From contig JAILWY010000006.1 in assembly GCA_022113835.1 (NCBI GenBank), positions 4,340,001 to 4,404,000 on the forward strand: a stretch of DNA of 64,000 nt. The letters are read 5' to 3'. Source of the stretch: Atopsyche davidsoni (lineage: Eukaryota > Arthropoda > Insecta > Trichoptera > Hydrobiosidae). Shown here piece by piece: positions 1 through 12,097 of the stretch (the first letter of the stretch is position 1; every line of letters begins with the position of its first letter). The position numbers were made by a program, and so were the translations under genes. The notes beneath the pieces were generated by a model that made no database searches, had not been told where the DNA came from, and worked only from the letters and a program-made list of their open reading frames with translations.

Positions 1-3000
1 CATTTAAAAACATGAAGAGAAATTGATAAGTAGTTTACAAATAGTAAATACGAAAACATAGGACAAATCTTAATGTTAAATATCAAAACATTTGATATTG
101 ACTTTTGTGTTTACGTTCATATATATAAATCCCAGTTGGAAATCTATCGAGGTTTATTTATAAAACTGACTTTAATATTGAAGTTAATTCTTTTTAAAAT
201 TAATTATATAAAATAAACAATCATAAATACATACCCAAAAGATGGTCTTCTCGAAAGAAGCCCACAAGAGGTTTTTCATCGCAAGTATTACAGGTAATTA
301 ATGGTTTTAATGCTATAGAACACGTTGTACGTAGATGAGAAAACACAAAAAAATTGGTTACTCGTGTGTGGTCCAATGAAATTATTATTCATCAAAAGCT
401 TGAACTTTATAAAACATAAAATTTATCCACAACAGAATTAAAGCTACATAAAGAAATTAAAATAAAAACTTAATGATGAATTTGGATTATCGATTTCACT
501 CGACGAGAAATGGCACCGATGACTTTCGTATTCCTTTTCAAATGATATTTATGTATGCATAGCATGACGGAAGGTACGCGAGGGACAGTACTGGTGGCCA
601 GTTTATGGTTTCTAAGGTTTTCGGAGAAAGGCCCCAGGACGCGCCTGCAGAGGAATGCGCAGGAACAAGAGCATGTAAGATAGATTTATTGACTGTATTG
701 ACAAGTTTCTAACTTCGTCTTCATTTATTAGTTTTAGTTTATTGATTCTGTTAGGACAGAATTAAAGTATTCTTAATCTCAATGGATTTAATTTATTAAG
801 TTTAATATTATTTTCGGTCTATCTCGAACTGGTAATAATACAATAATACCGAAAATAAATATAATGCTATTTTGTATATGCTTATATAAAGAGGAAGTGA
901 CCTCTTACGTGAACCAGGTATCGTGCAGTATCCAACATAAAACAATCAAAATCATGATATAATTGGCTTCTCAAGGGAAGGTGAGCGATCCTCACTTCAA
1001 AGCAAAGTCCCGAACTTCGAGAAGAAGTGGTATAAATAGAAGTCCGAGTCGAACGTATCGATGGAGGATCCAATAAAAACATAACAATTCGATCAGGGGA
1101 GATGATGTGGTCCAGAGGCTGACGCTGCAAAAAGCGGAATACGGAGGCGGCCGAGAGAGGAATCCCGGGGACTGGACGAAAGGATAAGTTGTGGTTACGT
1201 CCAAACTTTTAAAGTTTTTGTGTTTTTGCCCTCGAAAGGCACGCTGAATTAGAAACTGTTTAACAGAACGATCCTCTGCTGATTGAATGACGAAATGCAC
1301 TAATATTACGAAGAGCACTTCAATTAATAATGTACTTGGAATGTTAAATTATTTGTCTATATATGAATTTTTTTAGGTGTATTACATAAACATATGTTTT
1401 ATAGATTAATGAACGATTGTAAACCAATTTCAAAGATATGTTATAAAACCTCAGGGTAAATAAAATTTGGAAATCCTTAAGAATATTTAACGAGTTTATA
1501 TAAAAAAGTATCGTGTAAAGTATATTAAATTATTATTTTATTGCATAAAGGTCAAATTATAATTAATTATTAAAATTAGATATTCATATTCATTTAAAAC
1601 AACAATAGTATTTTATTTTATTTTGTTTATAATAAGATAATTATAATAATATAAAAAGTTAAGATAGAGTATTTTTTTTTTTGTACGTAAATAATAAAAA
1701 TAATAATTTGCAGTTTACGGATAAATTTAAAAATGTTTTCATAAACAATTATTCAATATAGGCTTAATAGCTCATTATATACATGAAAACCTACTGTGTT
1801 ATTAAATCGATATAAGCCAATAAGTTTTCAATAAACACTTATCTGTCGAGTCATCACAACTTAAGTTTTCTTTATACTTAAAAAATAATAAAGTATCTCC
1901 GGCTCATCGGTAGCCGACACTCCGGATTGACACAGGTACCTCAGGTGATACCAACATAAAAAAAACACAATGAGCCGGAGGCCAAAGCTACCGAAAAGGG
2001 TTCAGGACGAAAGCTGGATACGGTACGAGGGCTTGTATTTCTCATGGTGATAATAATGAGGTGTTATAACGTTATCCGATGATAAGGTTTGAAATTCAGG
2101 TGTGTATTTTAATTCCTTTCTAAATTGTTTTTAATGTCCTAAAACGTACTGACAGAATTGTAAGAAATTTTATGCTTGTATAAAACTTACTGTTATGTTA
2201 TTTTTGTAAATATTATTTTATAATATGTGAAATTATTTTAATAGTGCATAAAAATAATATCAACCATCGATGTTTCAGAGGTATTAAATAACATTGAAGT
2301 TGACATCTTGTTAAAGAAATTGCCTAAAAATAACTAAATTGTTCAATCTTTTCTTTTCTTTAACCAAACTTAAATTTGTTTTGTATTAAGTTATTTAAAA
2401 AAAATTATATCAATTATTACTAAACTTATGTTTTATGTATTTGGTTTATCCACATGTGTTCTTTTTATATAATGGTTAAATTATGACAAATAATAAAATA
2501 AGACAAAAAAATATCGGTTACGTATAACTGTGCGTAGTCGATTCAGATAAAAAAGAAAATTAGAATAAACTAATGATTGTGGTATATTCATAATTAACCA
2601 CAAAGCAGGCACAGTTTACAAAGTCATCACAACACGCTGCGTTCGCCAACAGCCCTGATGATTGATGGCCTCTCGTCTATGGATGAAGACGATGATGAGT
2701 CCCAGCGGGAGTCCCATCATCCACAATCCATAATCCCAGCGAAGAAAATGAATAATTATTATGTAAATACTGATATTGATTTATATTTATTTAATTGGTC
2801 AGGATGAGCACGCCTAATTTGACGTTTCAAATCATATTTATAATTTGTAAAACATAAAGATGTATTAAGTGTAATTATGTTTTTTTTTTATTGTAAGTGG
2901 TTAGTTTATAAGTTACAGACTACAATTATTTGCGTAGTTATTTTTTAATAATGTTTACATGATATAATTAAAGTACTTTTGTGGTGTCTACGCAATGCGG

Positions 3001-4636
3001 TTATACAGGAGAATACAAAATGATAAATTATATTATATATTTAAAAAGGGTGACTATTTCATCTATATTTCTCTTTTCTTGATTTTTTTAACTTTTTGTA
3101 AAATTAATTGACTTGGTTACATGTTTTTCCTATAGTATTATTCATTTATGTGGTCTTCTAACTATTTGTTAGTATATATTTTGATTGTAATAATGAATAT
3201 TTTAAACGAGTCATTAACAATATGAATATAAAACATTTTTAAAAGTTATTAAAAATCATTATCATGAACCTGAAAGAAGTTTTAAATTTTGTTTCGACTC
3301 TTTGGTATTTTATCAATAGGTATTCTAAAAAAATCTCGTTAATTGACCTAATACATTTTTAAACGTTAATATAAAACTTAATATGGCACAACGCACAGAA
3401 AAAAAATAGTTTTTTTTATTAAACGTTAACACATAAATTTAATCTTGATTACTGAAAATATCACTATTGGCGAGTACCTATATTTAATTTAATCACTGTG
3501 TATTTGTAATAATAACCACATACGTTATAATTCAATTAAATGAATTCGTTACAGTTTACTTCAATGTCACTCGTAAAACTTCATTATAATTGGCACAATA
3601 AAAAAATCAATTCACTCCCAACTAATACTATAAAGAGAATTTCATCACGCAACAATGCAAATACCTCGTTAGTATGATATATCACTCGAGTAACAACACC
3701 CACTTACAATGTATTCAATCATTCTATAAATACAGCCACTACTTATGACACCTGTGCACTATCGGAAGTCACTACTTAAGACCAGCTTTTGTATGGGCGA
3801 GTGCACTCACTGGCTATTGCCGGCGGCCATTTGCATACAGCTAGCTATGTGCGATATGCTTTTTATTGAAGTGACCGTGAATTTTTTAGGTGGGCTTGGA
3901 ATGATTCTGACGATCTTACGTTATAACTAAACATAAATGTATAATCATCATAAGCATGACATATCATAAGATAATAATAGTTTTTTTTATTTAGTCGACA
4001 TATTTATATTCATCTCTCTAGGTTCATATATGTTTTTGTTACATTTATTATATTGAAACTATAGCTATCGATCTAAATCGATATTAATTTGAAATTCTGT
4101 AGAGAATTTTTTTATCAAATTTTAAATAATCTTAAAACGAATAAAATGTATACCTTAATCTCCAATAGTAAAACATTTTCAGTCTATATTGTAATGTTTA
4201 TTGACGATATGTCAAACAGTTTTTTAAACATATATATGAAATAATCTATATGCATAATATATGTGCTATATCATATTTAACGATAGGGAATATGAAAATT
4301 TACTATGTGATGTAATTCAATATAAAGAATAGAAAACGGAAAAACTATGTCGATTTAATTTATAGGATAAAAAAAATATTTAAGAGTTTTGGTTAACAGC
4401 AGAAAATAGTGATATAAGTGTGTAACACGATCAAAGACATGAAAATAAATTGCTCCATATTTACGCATACAAGAAAAGTTTTCTTTATAACGAAGGCGCT
4501 TAAATCTCGGGTAAGGTTACTTAGGTTAGAAAACCTTTACTTTTATTTAGTACCTACTGAGTTCGTTTAAACAAGTAGACGCTTCTATTTTGATGTATAT
4601 ATATATTTGAGGCTGCGGGGGACGCGCTCGACTGAC
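1..4636. other. AT-rich non-coding stretch, probably intron of the minus-strand gene starting at 4785
   Basis: No exon, RNA gene or transposase is recognised here. If the exon at 4637-4785 is real, its transcript runs leftward, so this stretch would be its first intron or later parts of the gene. No homeodomain, zinc finger or other recognisable domain is found on the minus strand. Somewhat GC-richer patches lie at about 480-690, 2580-2750 and 3740-3860. A TATAAATA at 3725-3732 has no convincing initiator at the expected distance. Confidence 0.5.
1897..1993. repeat. Two interleaved inverted repeats (pseudoknot order)
   Basis: An 11-bp arm CTCCGGCTCAT (1897-1907) is complementary to ATGAGCCGGAG (1970-1980). 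A 7-bp arm CGGTAGC (1908-1914) is complementary to GCTACCG (1987-1993). The order is arm 1, arm 2, arm 1', arm 2', so both helices together would form a nested pseudoknot in RNA. The block is GC-rich in AT-rich surroundings. No function is known. Confidence 0.5.
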
Positions 4637-4785
4637 CTGTAGTACGGGAAGGGTTGCGGCACGTGCAGGTCCATGGGCACGGCGCCAGGATGCGCGTGCG
4701 CGTAGTCCGGCACGACCCCCGCCCCCACGTGGTGGCCCAGCACCGCGGCCCAGGGCGAGGGCGCGAAGCCTCCGGGGTGCTCCAT
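4637..4785 (-). CDS. First coding exon of an unidentified protein (partial gene)
   Basis: Read on the minus strand, an ATG at 4785-4783 in the context GGCATGG opens a frame of 49 codons plus two bases. It ends at 4637 exactly at AG|GTCAGT, a strong splice donor (intron begins at 4636). The peptide begins MEHPGGFAPSPW, is rich in His, Gly, Ala and Pro, and ends PMDLHVPQPFPYY followed by a split Arg or Ser codon. Low-complexity N-termini of this kind are common in developmental transcription factors, but no DNA-binding domain lies in this exon and I do not recognise the family. The remaining exons should lie at lower coordinates, probably outside the window. The frame stays open upstream of the ATG without another ATG. 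The high GC content fits a first exon in a CpG island. Alternative: a GC island with a chance frame. Confidence 0.55.
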
Positions 4786-4855
4786 GCCACCGGCGCCACG
4801 CGAGCTAGCTGGCAACACCGACCACCACTTCACCACGACATCTTCACGGCAGCAC
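4786..4855 (-). promoter_or_regulatory. GC-rich leader upstream of the minus-strand exon
   Basis: The GC-rich island containing the exon at 4637-4785 continues about 65 bp upstream on the minus strand and then gives way to AT-rich DNA. It may be 5' untranslated sequence. No TATA box or clear initiator was found. Confidence 0.3.
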
Positions 4856-5016
4856 TTTCTTCAACCACTAAGTTTTTTTAAAAATATTTTTTTGTGTGTT
4901 ATGCTATATTCTCTCTACGTGATGTATACTACTCGCGGTTCTGTGAACTATTTTAAAATATATATGAATACACTGACTTAAATGTTAAATCAATAATTTC
5001 AAAATATCAAAAATGA

Positions 5017-5215
5017 TGAAACGCGTATTAATATTTTTGAGTGATTTTCCACATGTTCGTTTTTATTTGTGACCGGTTTCGCCAACCTTTCACTTTAGCA
5101 TTATCAAACAGAGTGAAGTACTCATTCACTCAAGTATTTTACTCAAAAATATTAAAATTGAATTCCACCAAGTACTCTCTGTCAAAAATATTGAATTTTT
5201 TTTGAAACGCGTATT
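5017..5215. mobile_element. Family A foldback retroelement, copy A1, with 13-bp target duplication
   Basis: A 173-bp insert (5030-5202) is flanked by the perfect 13-bp direct repeat TGAAACGCGTATT at 5017-5029 and 5203-5215. The insert holds a TTGAGTGATTTTCCAC segment, a minus-strand hammerhead-like motif (5069-5111), an inverted CACTCAAGTATTTT segment, and the family tail GAATTCCACCAAGTACTCTC ending near poly-T. Long, variable duplications without classical terminal repeats point to target-primed insertion rather than a cut-and-paste transposon. No protein is encoded. Confidence 0.75.
5069..5111 (-). ncRNA. Hammerhead-like ribozyme motif, family A (copy A1)
   Basis: On the minus strand the order is TTGATAA core, extra T, stem II, GAAA, a short ACCGGT helix III with triplet GTC, then ACAAAT. 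Stem II here is GCTAA pairing with TTGGC, including one G-T wobble, so it is weaker than in copy A3. The core differs from CTGATGA at positions 3 and 8 (C to T, G to A). Proximal helix I is only about 3 bp. Whether it cleaves is unknown. Confidence 0.45.
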
Positions 5216-7019
5216 TTTCAATATAAAGTACAAAGCCATGTACAAAATAATCATACTAGGCCTGAAAAATATATACGTTAATTATTAATAAAACTAAGAT
5301 AACGTTGGCACAAATAAAGCTGGTATATGGATTTATTTCTTATTTTATTTGGTTAAGATTGAGTTGTTAAAAATAATATCTTGTTTAATGCAATAATAAA
5401 AGCTAACGCTCATATTGATTTTTTATTTATTAATAATGCATTCATTTTAATTAAATATTTTGTAGGATAGAGATTAATGAAGAAGCGCATCAATATACAA
5501 TTAGCCTCCACTAAAGCACAAATATATCATATGGAATTCTTTTTTATTATATTAAAAATCAATTTAGCCGTTATACATGTCAAACGTTTAATTTAATGAC
5601 TATTAAATATCTAAAATATTTATAAAAAAACTGAAAAGTTTGAATCATCTGCGATATTTTTTTGCAATCTGACCGATATTAAGATTTTTTTTTCAATTTA
5701 TCGAAAAATGTTACACTCAATAAATCATAACATGAAATTTACTATAAATCAAAGTAAGAATTTTTTTTTTCAAATAGTATCCATAATTTTACTTTCATGG
5801 ATATTTTTATATTATTTGGTACCATTCGGTATATTAATTGGTAAATATTAGAGAAAAACCTCAAATTTTAGGCTTGAGTGTAATTTTGTTTAAATAGTAT
5901 ATTATAAAACTTGAAAATAGTATATTCATACTATTTTGAGTTTCAATAAGAATGATTTTTTTAAGTTATACATTGACATTTTTAGTATCGATATTTATAT
6001 ATCTTCATAAATAATTTGTATCCAAAACAGATTATGTATATTGAATATTCAAAATATATTTCTGTTTAAAATTTTCCGGTATTAAAATGGCCGTCCCAAA
6101 AATATACGACGCCAATTTTTAGCAGCGGTCACAGCGAATAAAATGAATAATCGTAACAATTTCTTGCTTATAGTTTTGTAGGTTTCTAAATCCAGTGTAA
6201 TCTGCTTTGAAAATATTAAATATGGTGAAATACCTCGATTTGAACCGTGACTCACACATGCCGCTACTAAAATATTTGTAACAATAATAACGGAGTGACT
6301 TATTTCACATTATCTTGAAATACGACTCTTGAAACTATAATCTAGAGAGACCGAAATAAATATTTTAAACAATATTCAGAAGGCGTTGGGATTTTGGTTA
6401 CGGTAAGAGTTATACATTTTCAATTCGTCGGCTGAGCAAAAGAATGCGTAAGAAACGTTCGCGAGTCTTACGATTATATTATTTGATCTTCAACATACCA
6501 AATGACAGGTCTACATTTCTAAATCAAACGATTGCCTCTTACGGTAAAACAACCGCACAATTATTTGATTCAATCCCGAGAAAATGCAATGATACCGCCT
6601 TTTCAATTAAAACTAGAAAATTACTAAAGAAAGATACCGGTTTGCGAATTCCCTCAAATCGCAGTAATCAAATGCGCAATAGCATACATCGTCTAGGAAC
6701 TAATTCCAATAGTAAAACTGCATAAAAAATCGACACAATACTAAACTAAAAACACAACATTTTGAAAATATGAACATTTAACACTCGATATGTCTTTGCA
6801 GCGCCAACTTAGGTGTCTCAATCGTGTTATATGAGATTAGAGCGATGTCAGGGGGACACGCGGATTCAAATAGCGTTATTATTATTAAATGCACACGAAA
6901 CAGTCACAACGCAAATACGAAATGATAATTCAGTTTTTAACCTCAAATAAGATTGTCACAAACTGCACTAGACATCCCGCCACAGATACTAAAACACAAC
7001 TGACGTTCACCTGCTGTTT
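5216..7019. other. AT-rich intergenic sequence without recognised genes
   Basis: Only short, unsupported open frames occur. The longest (6444-6725, plus) has no splice context or recognisable domain. No repeats beyond A/T runs were seen. Confidence 0.6.
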
Positions 7020-7376
7020 CGCGTCCGCTTCTTTCGGGGCGAACGCAGCCGCCGGGGACTGGTCGGCCGCCGCACTATTGTTTATTATTTTTTATGATCA
7101 GCTTTGATTGGGTCGGCGGGGCGAGTGGACGTATGGAATAACACGTGTGCAGACCGAGCGCGCCGACCGGTCATTGAGGATTCTGCTATCAGGGCGAGCC
7201 GCGCTCCCCGCAACCCCTCCTCCCCCCCCCCCCTCCCCCCTCCCCCCTCCCCCCGCGCCCCGCACCCCCCCGCGCCACGACATCTGTACCCGCGCGGGCC
7301 AACTTCGCGTCCTGCGCATAAACTCGGGCCGAGCGCCCGCAGCAGGACCGAGGAAACGGCGGAGGGACTTATATGA
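7020..7376. other. CpG-rich island with a C-rich tract
   Basis: This is a sharp GC-rich block in AT-rich DNA with many CpG dinucleotides. It includes an almost pure C/T run at 7217-7254 made of five or more runs of at least five C. The complementary G-runs could form a G-quadruplex and the C strand an i-motif. Overlapping open frames on both strands are best explained by high GC content, because none shows a domain or splice structure. It may be a promoter or enhancer island of a neighbouring gene. Confidence 0.5.
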
Positions 7377-9844
7377 AAAATTAATTAAAAAAAAAAAACT
7401 CTAAAAAAATTAAAAATTCTCAACAATTAAAGAAACTCTAAACCGTAAGCCTTTTATCAACTTTATTTAAAACCTTACCAAAAAAAAAAAAACTCACATT
7501 AATAATTATTAACATTTTTTTATAAATAAAGTAAACCTACATGTTTGAATGCGATTCCACGAGTTCAAAATATCATCCGGGAGGAATTTCATAACACGCA
7601 AGTGCAATGCACTTGGCGTGTTTTCTCGCTCCGTCTTTTCGACAACGAGCCTCGCGAGAAGGACGGCACATATTGAATCACTGGCGAGTGAGAGAGGTCA
7701 TACCGGTTCTCAGGTATACATTACGAGCGAGTGAGATGATAGATGCTGCATAATGCTCGGCGGTAAGAGATGGATGTCTTCAGTTATCAGTCCAATGAAA
7801 TGAGTGTGTAATTAGTCAAACGTTTGCGCAGAGACGAAGATCTATGGTCCTATAAAGACTACAGCCTCCCGTGCATCCAAAATGTTTCTATAAAATGAAT
7901 TTATTTTTAGTAAAACTTCATCACTCCGTGTAGCTAAAATTTTAATTTATTAATAAAAACATGTGTTTTTCACTGCCTCGAACGTAAAAATATTGTTACA
8001 AACGCAACGTACCATCATGTTTGATATTAAATAAAAATACTTAACAAGCTTAACAAACAAAAAAATACTAAACGTTATAACAAATGCTTAGATTATTCTC
8101 TAGGATATTAGTTTATTTTTTAAAACACTAAAATAATTATATATAGTTTAAAATATAGTATATATACTCTTACGTTGGTATGAGCACATATTTTAGAAGT
8201 AATCAGTGTGCATGTAAAAATTTAGGTCATTTTTGGTCTGCTTAGTATACCGAAAAAATCACATATTTAAGACAAAGAATTCCTTGTTTTATTTCAAACC
8301 CAAAATATGAATAAAAAAATTATTAGATAATGTCAGTCTCAAAAAAAAAATGTATTTTTTGATTACTCTTTAAAGAAATACTTATTTTATTTTGAAGACT
8401 TTTCCAAAAAAAAAGAAACACCGCAAGCAGAGCGAGATGTGAAAAATGGCTCCCGGGCATGCGGTTCCCATGTTTGTAGACTTTTGCATAAAAAATCATT
8501 TTGCATGCGCGGCCCTCGCTGCGACGTTTAATGTTTTTAACGTGTTTGGCTTGGATAAGGGGAGCCTGCGCGCGGCTTCATGTCTATTGTTTTATTTTAA
8601 GGTTTATCTCGTAAGCTTTATGTATTAAAAATAACAACATAAAAATGAAAACTTCTACTGCGAAATATTATGCTAGTTTTACTGCACAACCCCGCACTCT
8701 GAAAACATTGTATTACACAAACCCTATTTATAATTCGTAAATTATGCTTTTTACTAAAACAATTTTACACTGTTTAATGCGTGTAATTTCTTGCATACAT
8801 TTCGGGATATCAAGGTTCATGGCTGTAAATTTCACTGCTGGAATTATCAATAAACAGAATGACACAATCCAGCATAACGTAAGCTAATATACAATATTTT
8901 TATATGATAATTTACAAAAATACTATCATTATTTTTTGGTATGAAGAATATTGAAATGAAACCTTAAAATTATATTATTATATGTAAACACGTAAGCAGT
9001 GCAATGAGTTTTTTTTTCTGGAGATATTTTAGTGATTTATTCCACCCTCCAAATTTGCGTAAAAAGTTCCAGTATTTTACTATAATCTGGGATTTGAATA
9101 ACTAATCTTCTAGACTGTTGCGTCAAACACAACCATTCCACTAGTTACTACAATAAAACATTTTCTAGTATATATTAACTTCTACATCAGAAATATTATA
9201 TTTTGTTTTAACATATTACATTATATATACTACTACAAAAATCATGTCTTTTAATGAAATCTTAAAAAATGCCACTTTTGAATTATTGCTGCATAAAAAC
9301 GATTAAAATAAAAATAAAACTTTTTACGAATTAAACATAAATTAATTACTCAAAAATATTGGTACTCACTGTAAAATAATAATTACTTACAACGTCTAAA
9401 TTTCAAAATGTTTTACTGAAAAACATTTTTTTTTTTGTGACATTTATTTTTGTAAAGCTTTAAAATGCATTATTATGTTATAAAAATCTAAAACGAAAAT
9501 AATTGTCTTACTATTAACATAAATTAGTTTATGATTTTTATAAATATTAGTTTTGAAATGAATATGAATTATCTTTTGTGAATATACTAACCCTTATTTT
9601 TTGTATTACAATGTTCTTTGGTTTGTACGTTAAAAAAATAAAAAAGAGTTATGTCCTGCCAACTGCCATGCTTAAGTAAAGTACTATACTTTAGTATATA
9701 AAGCAATATACTTAAGTAAAGTACAAAGTCCGAAGCAAAATCCCAACCCTTCATCACAAATAAGCACAGAACACCTAAAATTAATTAAATTAAGCCGAAT
9801 GAAACGCCAGAGTCCCAAATACAAAAATGCAAATTTCTCACTAC
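7377..9844. other. AT-rich intergenic sequence
   Basis: No gene is recognised. A perfect 17-bp palindrome CAAGTGCAATGCACTTG lies at 7599-7615. A moderately GC-rich patch at 8411-8600 contains several ATG frames without support. The rest is A/T-rich with short homopolymer runs. Confidence 0.55.
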
Positions 9845-10060
9845 ATCCATCTCGCCCCTTTCTCTAGCGTTGAAGAGGGACGGAGGGACTATCAGAGGAG
9901 GCTCGTGATTGGGTAGGAGTGAGGCAGAGGCGGCCTAGAGGATCGCGATTGGCCGAAGGGCGTGGTCTCAGGAGGCTTCGCGGGTCTCGCTCGAGTGAAA
10001 GGTCTTTCGAGTGGTCAGATAGACACCGACTGCCGTGGAAAGTAGACGTATGAAAGCCTT
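9845..10060. promoter_or_regulatory. GC-rich island with two inverted CCAAT boxes, possible promoter
   Basis: The block contains ATTGG (CCAAT on the minus strand) at 9908-9912 and 9948-9952, exactly 40 bp apart, followed by AGGGCGTGG, a GC/KLF-type box. This looks like a compact promoter, but no exon was found next to it on either strand. Evidence is compositional and motif-based only. Confidence 0.35.
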
Positions 10061-10494
10061 TTTTCGTGAAAAAACACTAAAAAGCCTTTAATAAATTTAA
10101 TTTTTATAAAATGATCTTTGATCTTCAAGAGTGTTAGCATTAACGATTTTAATACTATAGTACTTTAATAGCCCACACCGGTAATAATTTTTTTTTCTAA
10201 AATAATATTGTTCAAAACAGATGACTCACTGTTTAAAATAAATATTTTACAAAAATATTTAAATTTTCTTATTTTTTTATCGATTATTCAGACTTATTTT
10301 CAGTACAAAGTCAATAGTTTTAAGACAACATAAAATACTCAATAATAACCTATCCACTCCAAGTAACACTTTGTACTCAAGGTTAAACTCACTCAAGCTC
10401 TTGGCCAATTTATTTTTTACTTATTTTTAAATTATTGAAAAGAAATAAAAACTCTTAAAAGATACTCTTATAAGTGTAAAGGTTCTTTATATAC

Positions 10495-10624
<130 letters not shown>

Positions 10625-10689
10625 AGAATAATACTTTTGAACCTAAAATTAGCAATATGTAACAGTTCTTTTAAAAAATATTGACAGTT

Positions 10690-11045
10690 AATATCTCCGT
10701 TTGCAAGCGACTAGCGGAAGTCATTGTTAAGTGAGTTAGTAAGTGTTAATTCGCGTATTGAATCGCATTGATAATGCAGCCTTTTCAGAGATGAATTTTC
10801 TAAAAGAACTTTATTCAAAGAAATCATCAAAATCATCGTTGGCAAAACTTGTCATCTGCTGCACACAGAGCACTATCGGCTGCCATCAGAAGCCCTTCCG
10901 AGACGCTCGCAAAGGAGCCGCGGAGGAGGTCGCAGGTCGCCCCGGCACGCAGCCCCGGCCAGATGGGGTCCAGATAACAGCCTCATGAATGGGCCGGCCC
11001 TTACGGACTTCCGAGAATAGCCCGAATCATTCATGAAATGTCTTT
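10690..11045. other. GC-richer island, possible conserved regulatory element
   Basis: The central part (about 10865-11025) is GC-rich and abruptly bounded. A plus-strand frame at 10743-10988 crosses it but shows no domain and does not fit an exon. It resembles other isolated islands in this window. Function is unknown. Confidence 0.3.
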
Positions 11046-11924
11046 ACTTTAAAAATCTGTAACGATTATCTAATACAAGTCAGGCTGACATGTATGGCGA
11101 CATGCGCCATGATGCAGCTCAAACAGCGAGAATATGTACTACGTTTCAACTGCAAAATACCGTTAACTGAAAAAACGCTTTCACAATGTATAATTAACTA
11201 TAATACTGTAAAAGAACACAAAACTACATAATTCTGTCACGAAATCTCGTAATTATGCTATTTACATAATAATGAAAAAAAATCGATTTCACTAGAAATA
11301 TGATACATTGATAGTTTTATCAGATAGCCTGCTTTTAGATGCCACGTTTATTTAACTTTAATGTATAAAACTATGTACGAAGGAATAGAGTTACAATATA
11401 TACAGAGACTCGTTACTTTGTAACGGCTCCTCGAGCATGCAGACGACGGGGAAACTGTGGCAGTTTACTGATATACGACTTCCTTCTGCCCTTGTAACCT
11501 CGCTGGCTCGCAGTGTGATCATTTTTTAAAAATTTCTTCATATTAAAAAATTATTTTCAACTTTTGTAAATATTAGTGTGGAAATTATTAGATAATTATA
11601 TAAAAACAGAAAAAAATATTATTTTACAATCCGCTATAATTTATTTACAAAATTATTAAAACAAAAAGTTTTTGAAGAGGGGTCTATAAATAAACATCGG
11701 TTTTGTTTGAGATCACGAACAGGGCGTACTCAGAGTTTCAAACTAAGATTCCTGATTAGCAAGTGTATGCATTGAGGTTTCAATTATATATTGATTTTCA
11801 TAAGAAACATTATACCCATGCAAAACACCTGTGTAGAAATAATCCCAATCGGTAATGCACATCTCCTGAGCGCTTTACATGTGCGGATTCAATTACAAGG
11901 GAGAGGTGTGCCAATAGGCACGTG
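11046..11924. other. AT-rich sequence left of the mariner element
   Basis: No gene is recognised. A short GC-richer patch at 11400-11515 includes the palindrome GTTACTTTGTAAC. Confidence 0.5.
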
Positions 11925-11926
11925 TA

Positions 11927-11960
11927 CCAGGTGTACTCCTAATTAATTTCCGGTTTTTTT
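11927..11960 (+). repeat. Mariner left terminal inverted repeat
   Basis: This 34-bp repeat begins CCAGGTGTACTCC. It matches the reverse complement of 13166-13199 except at two adjacent positions (12-13). Confidence 0.95.
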
Positions 11961-12097
11961 CGATAGATGGTGTTCTGTATTTTGCTTTGCTGTTGGTAGC
12001 ACTTATATGTCATTTTGTTAAGTAGTTATCGAGTGTCTAAACGGCGTTGACGTTTTCCTAAAAAATTATTTTAGAAAGTTTTTATTGCGTGTCAAAG

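Noticed and set aside
242..290. Exon-like ATG frame reading MVFSKEAHKRFFIAS followed by ACAG|GTAATT
   Set aside because: Only 49 bp, no homologous domain, no downstream exon in phase and no promoter. The donor is weak. It is most likely chance.
2653..2690. CTGATGATTGATGG tested as a hammerhead core
   Set aside because: No GAAA box, stem II or helix I partner follows within range. The same holds for CTGATGA-like strings near 47371, 49165 and 61840.
7098..7404. Overlapping open frames on both strands through the 7.0-7.4 kb GC island
   Set aside because: The frames exist because stop codons are rare in GC-rich DNA. They have no domain, no consistent start and low-complexity Pro/Arg content.
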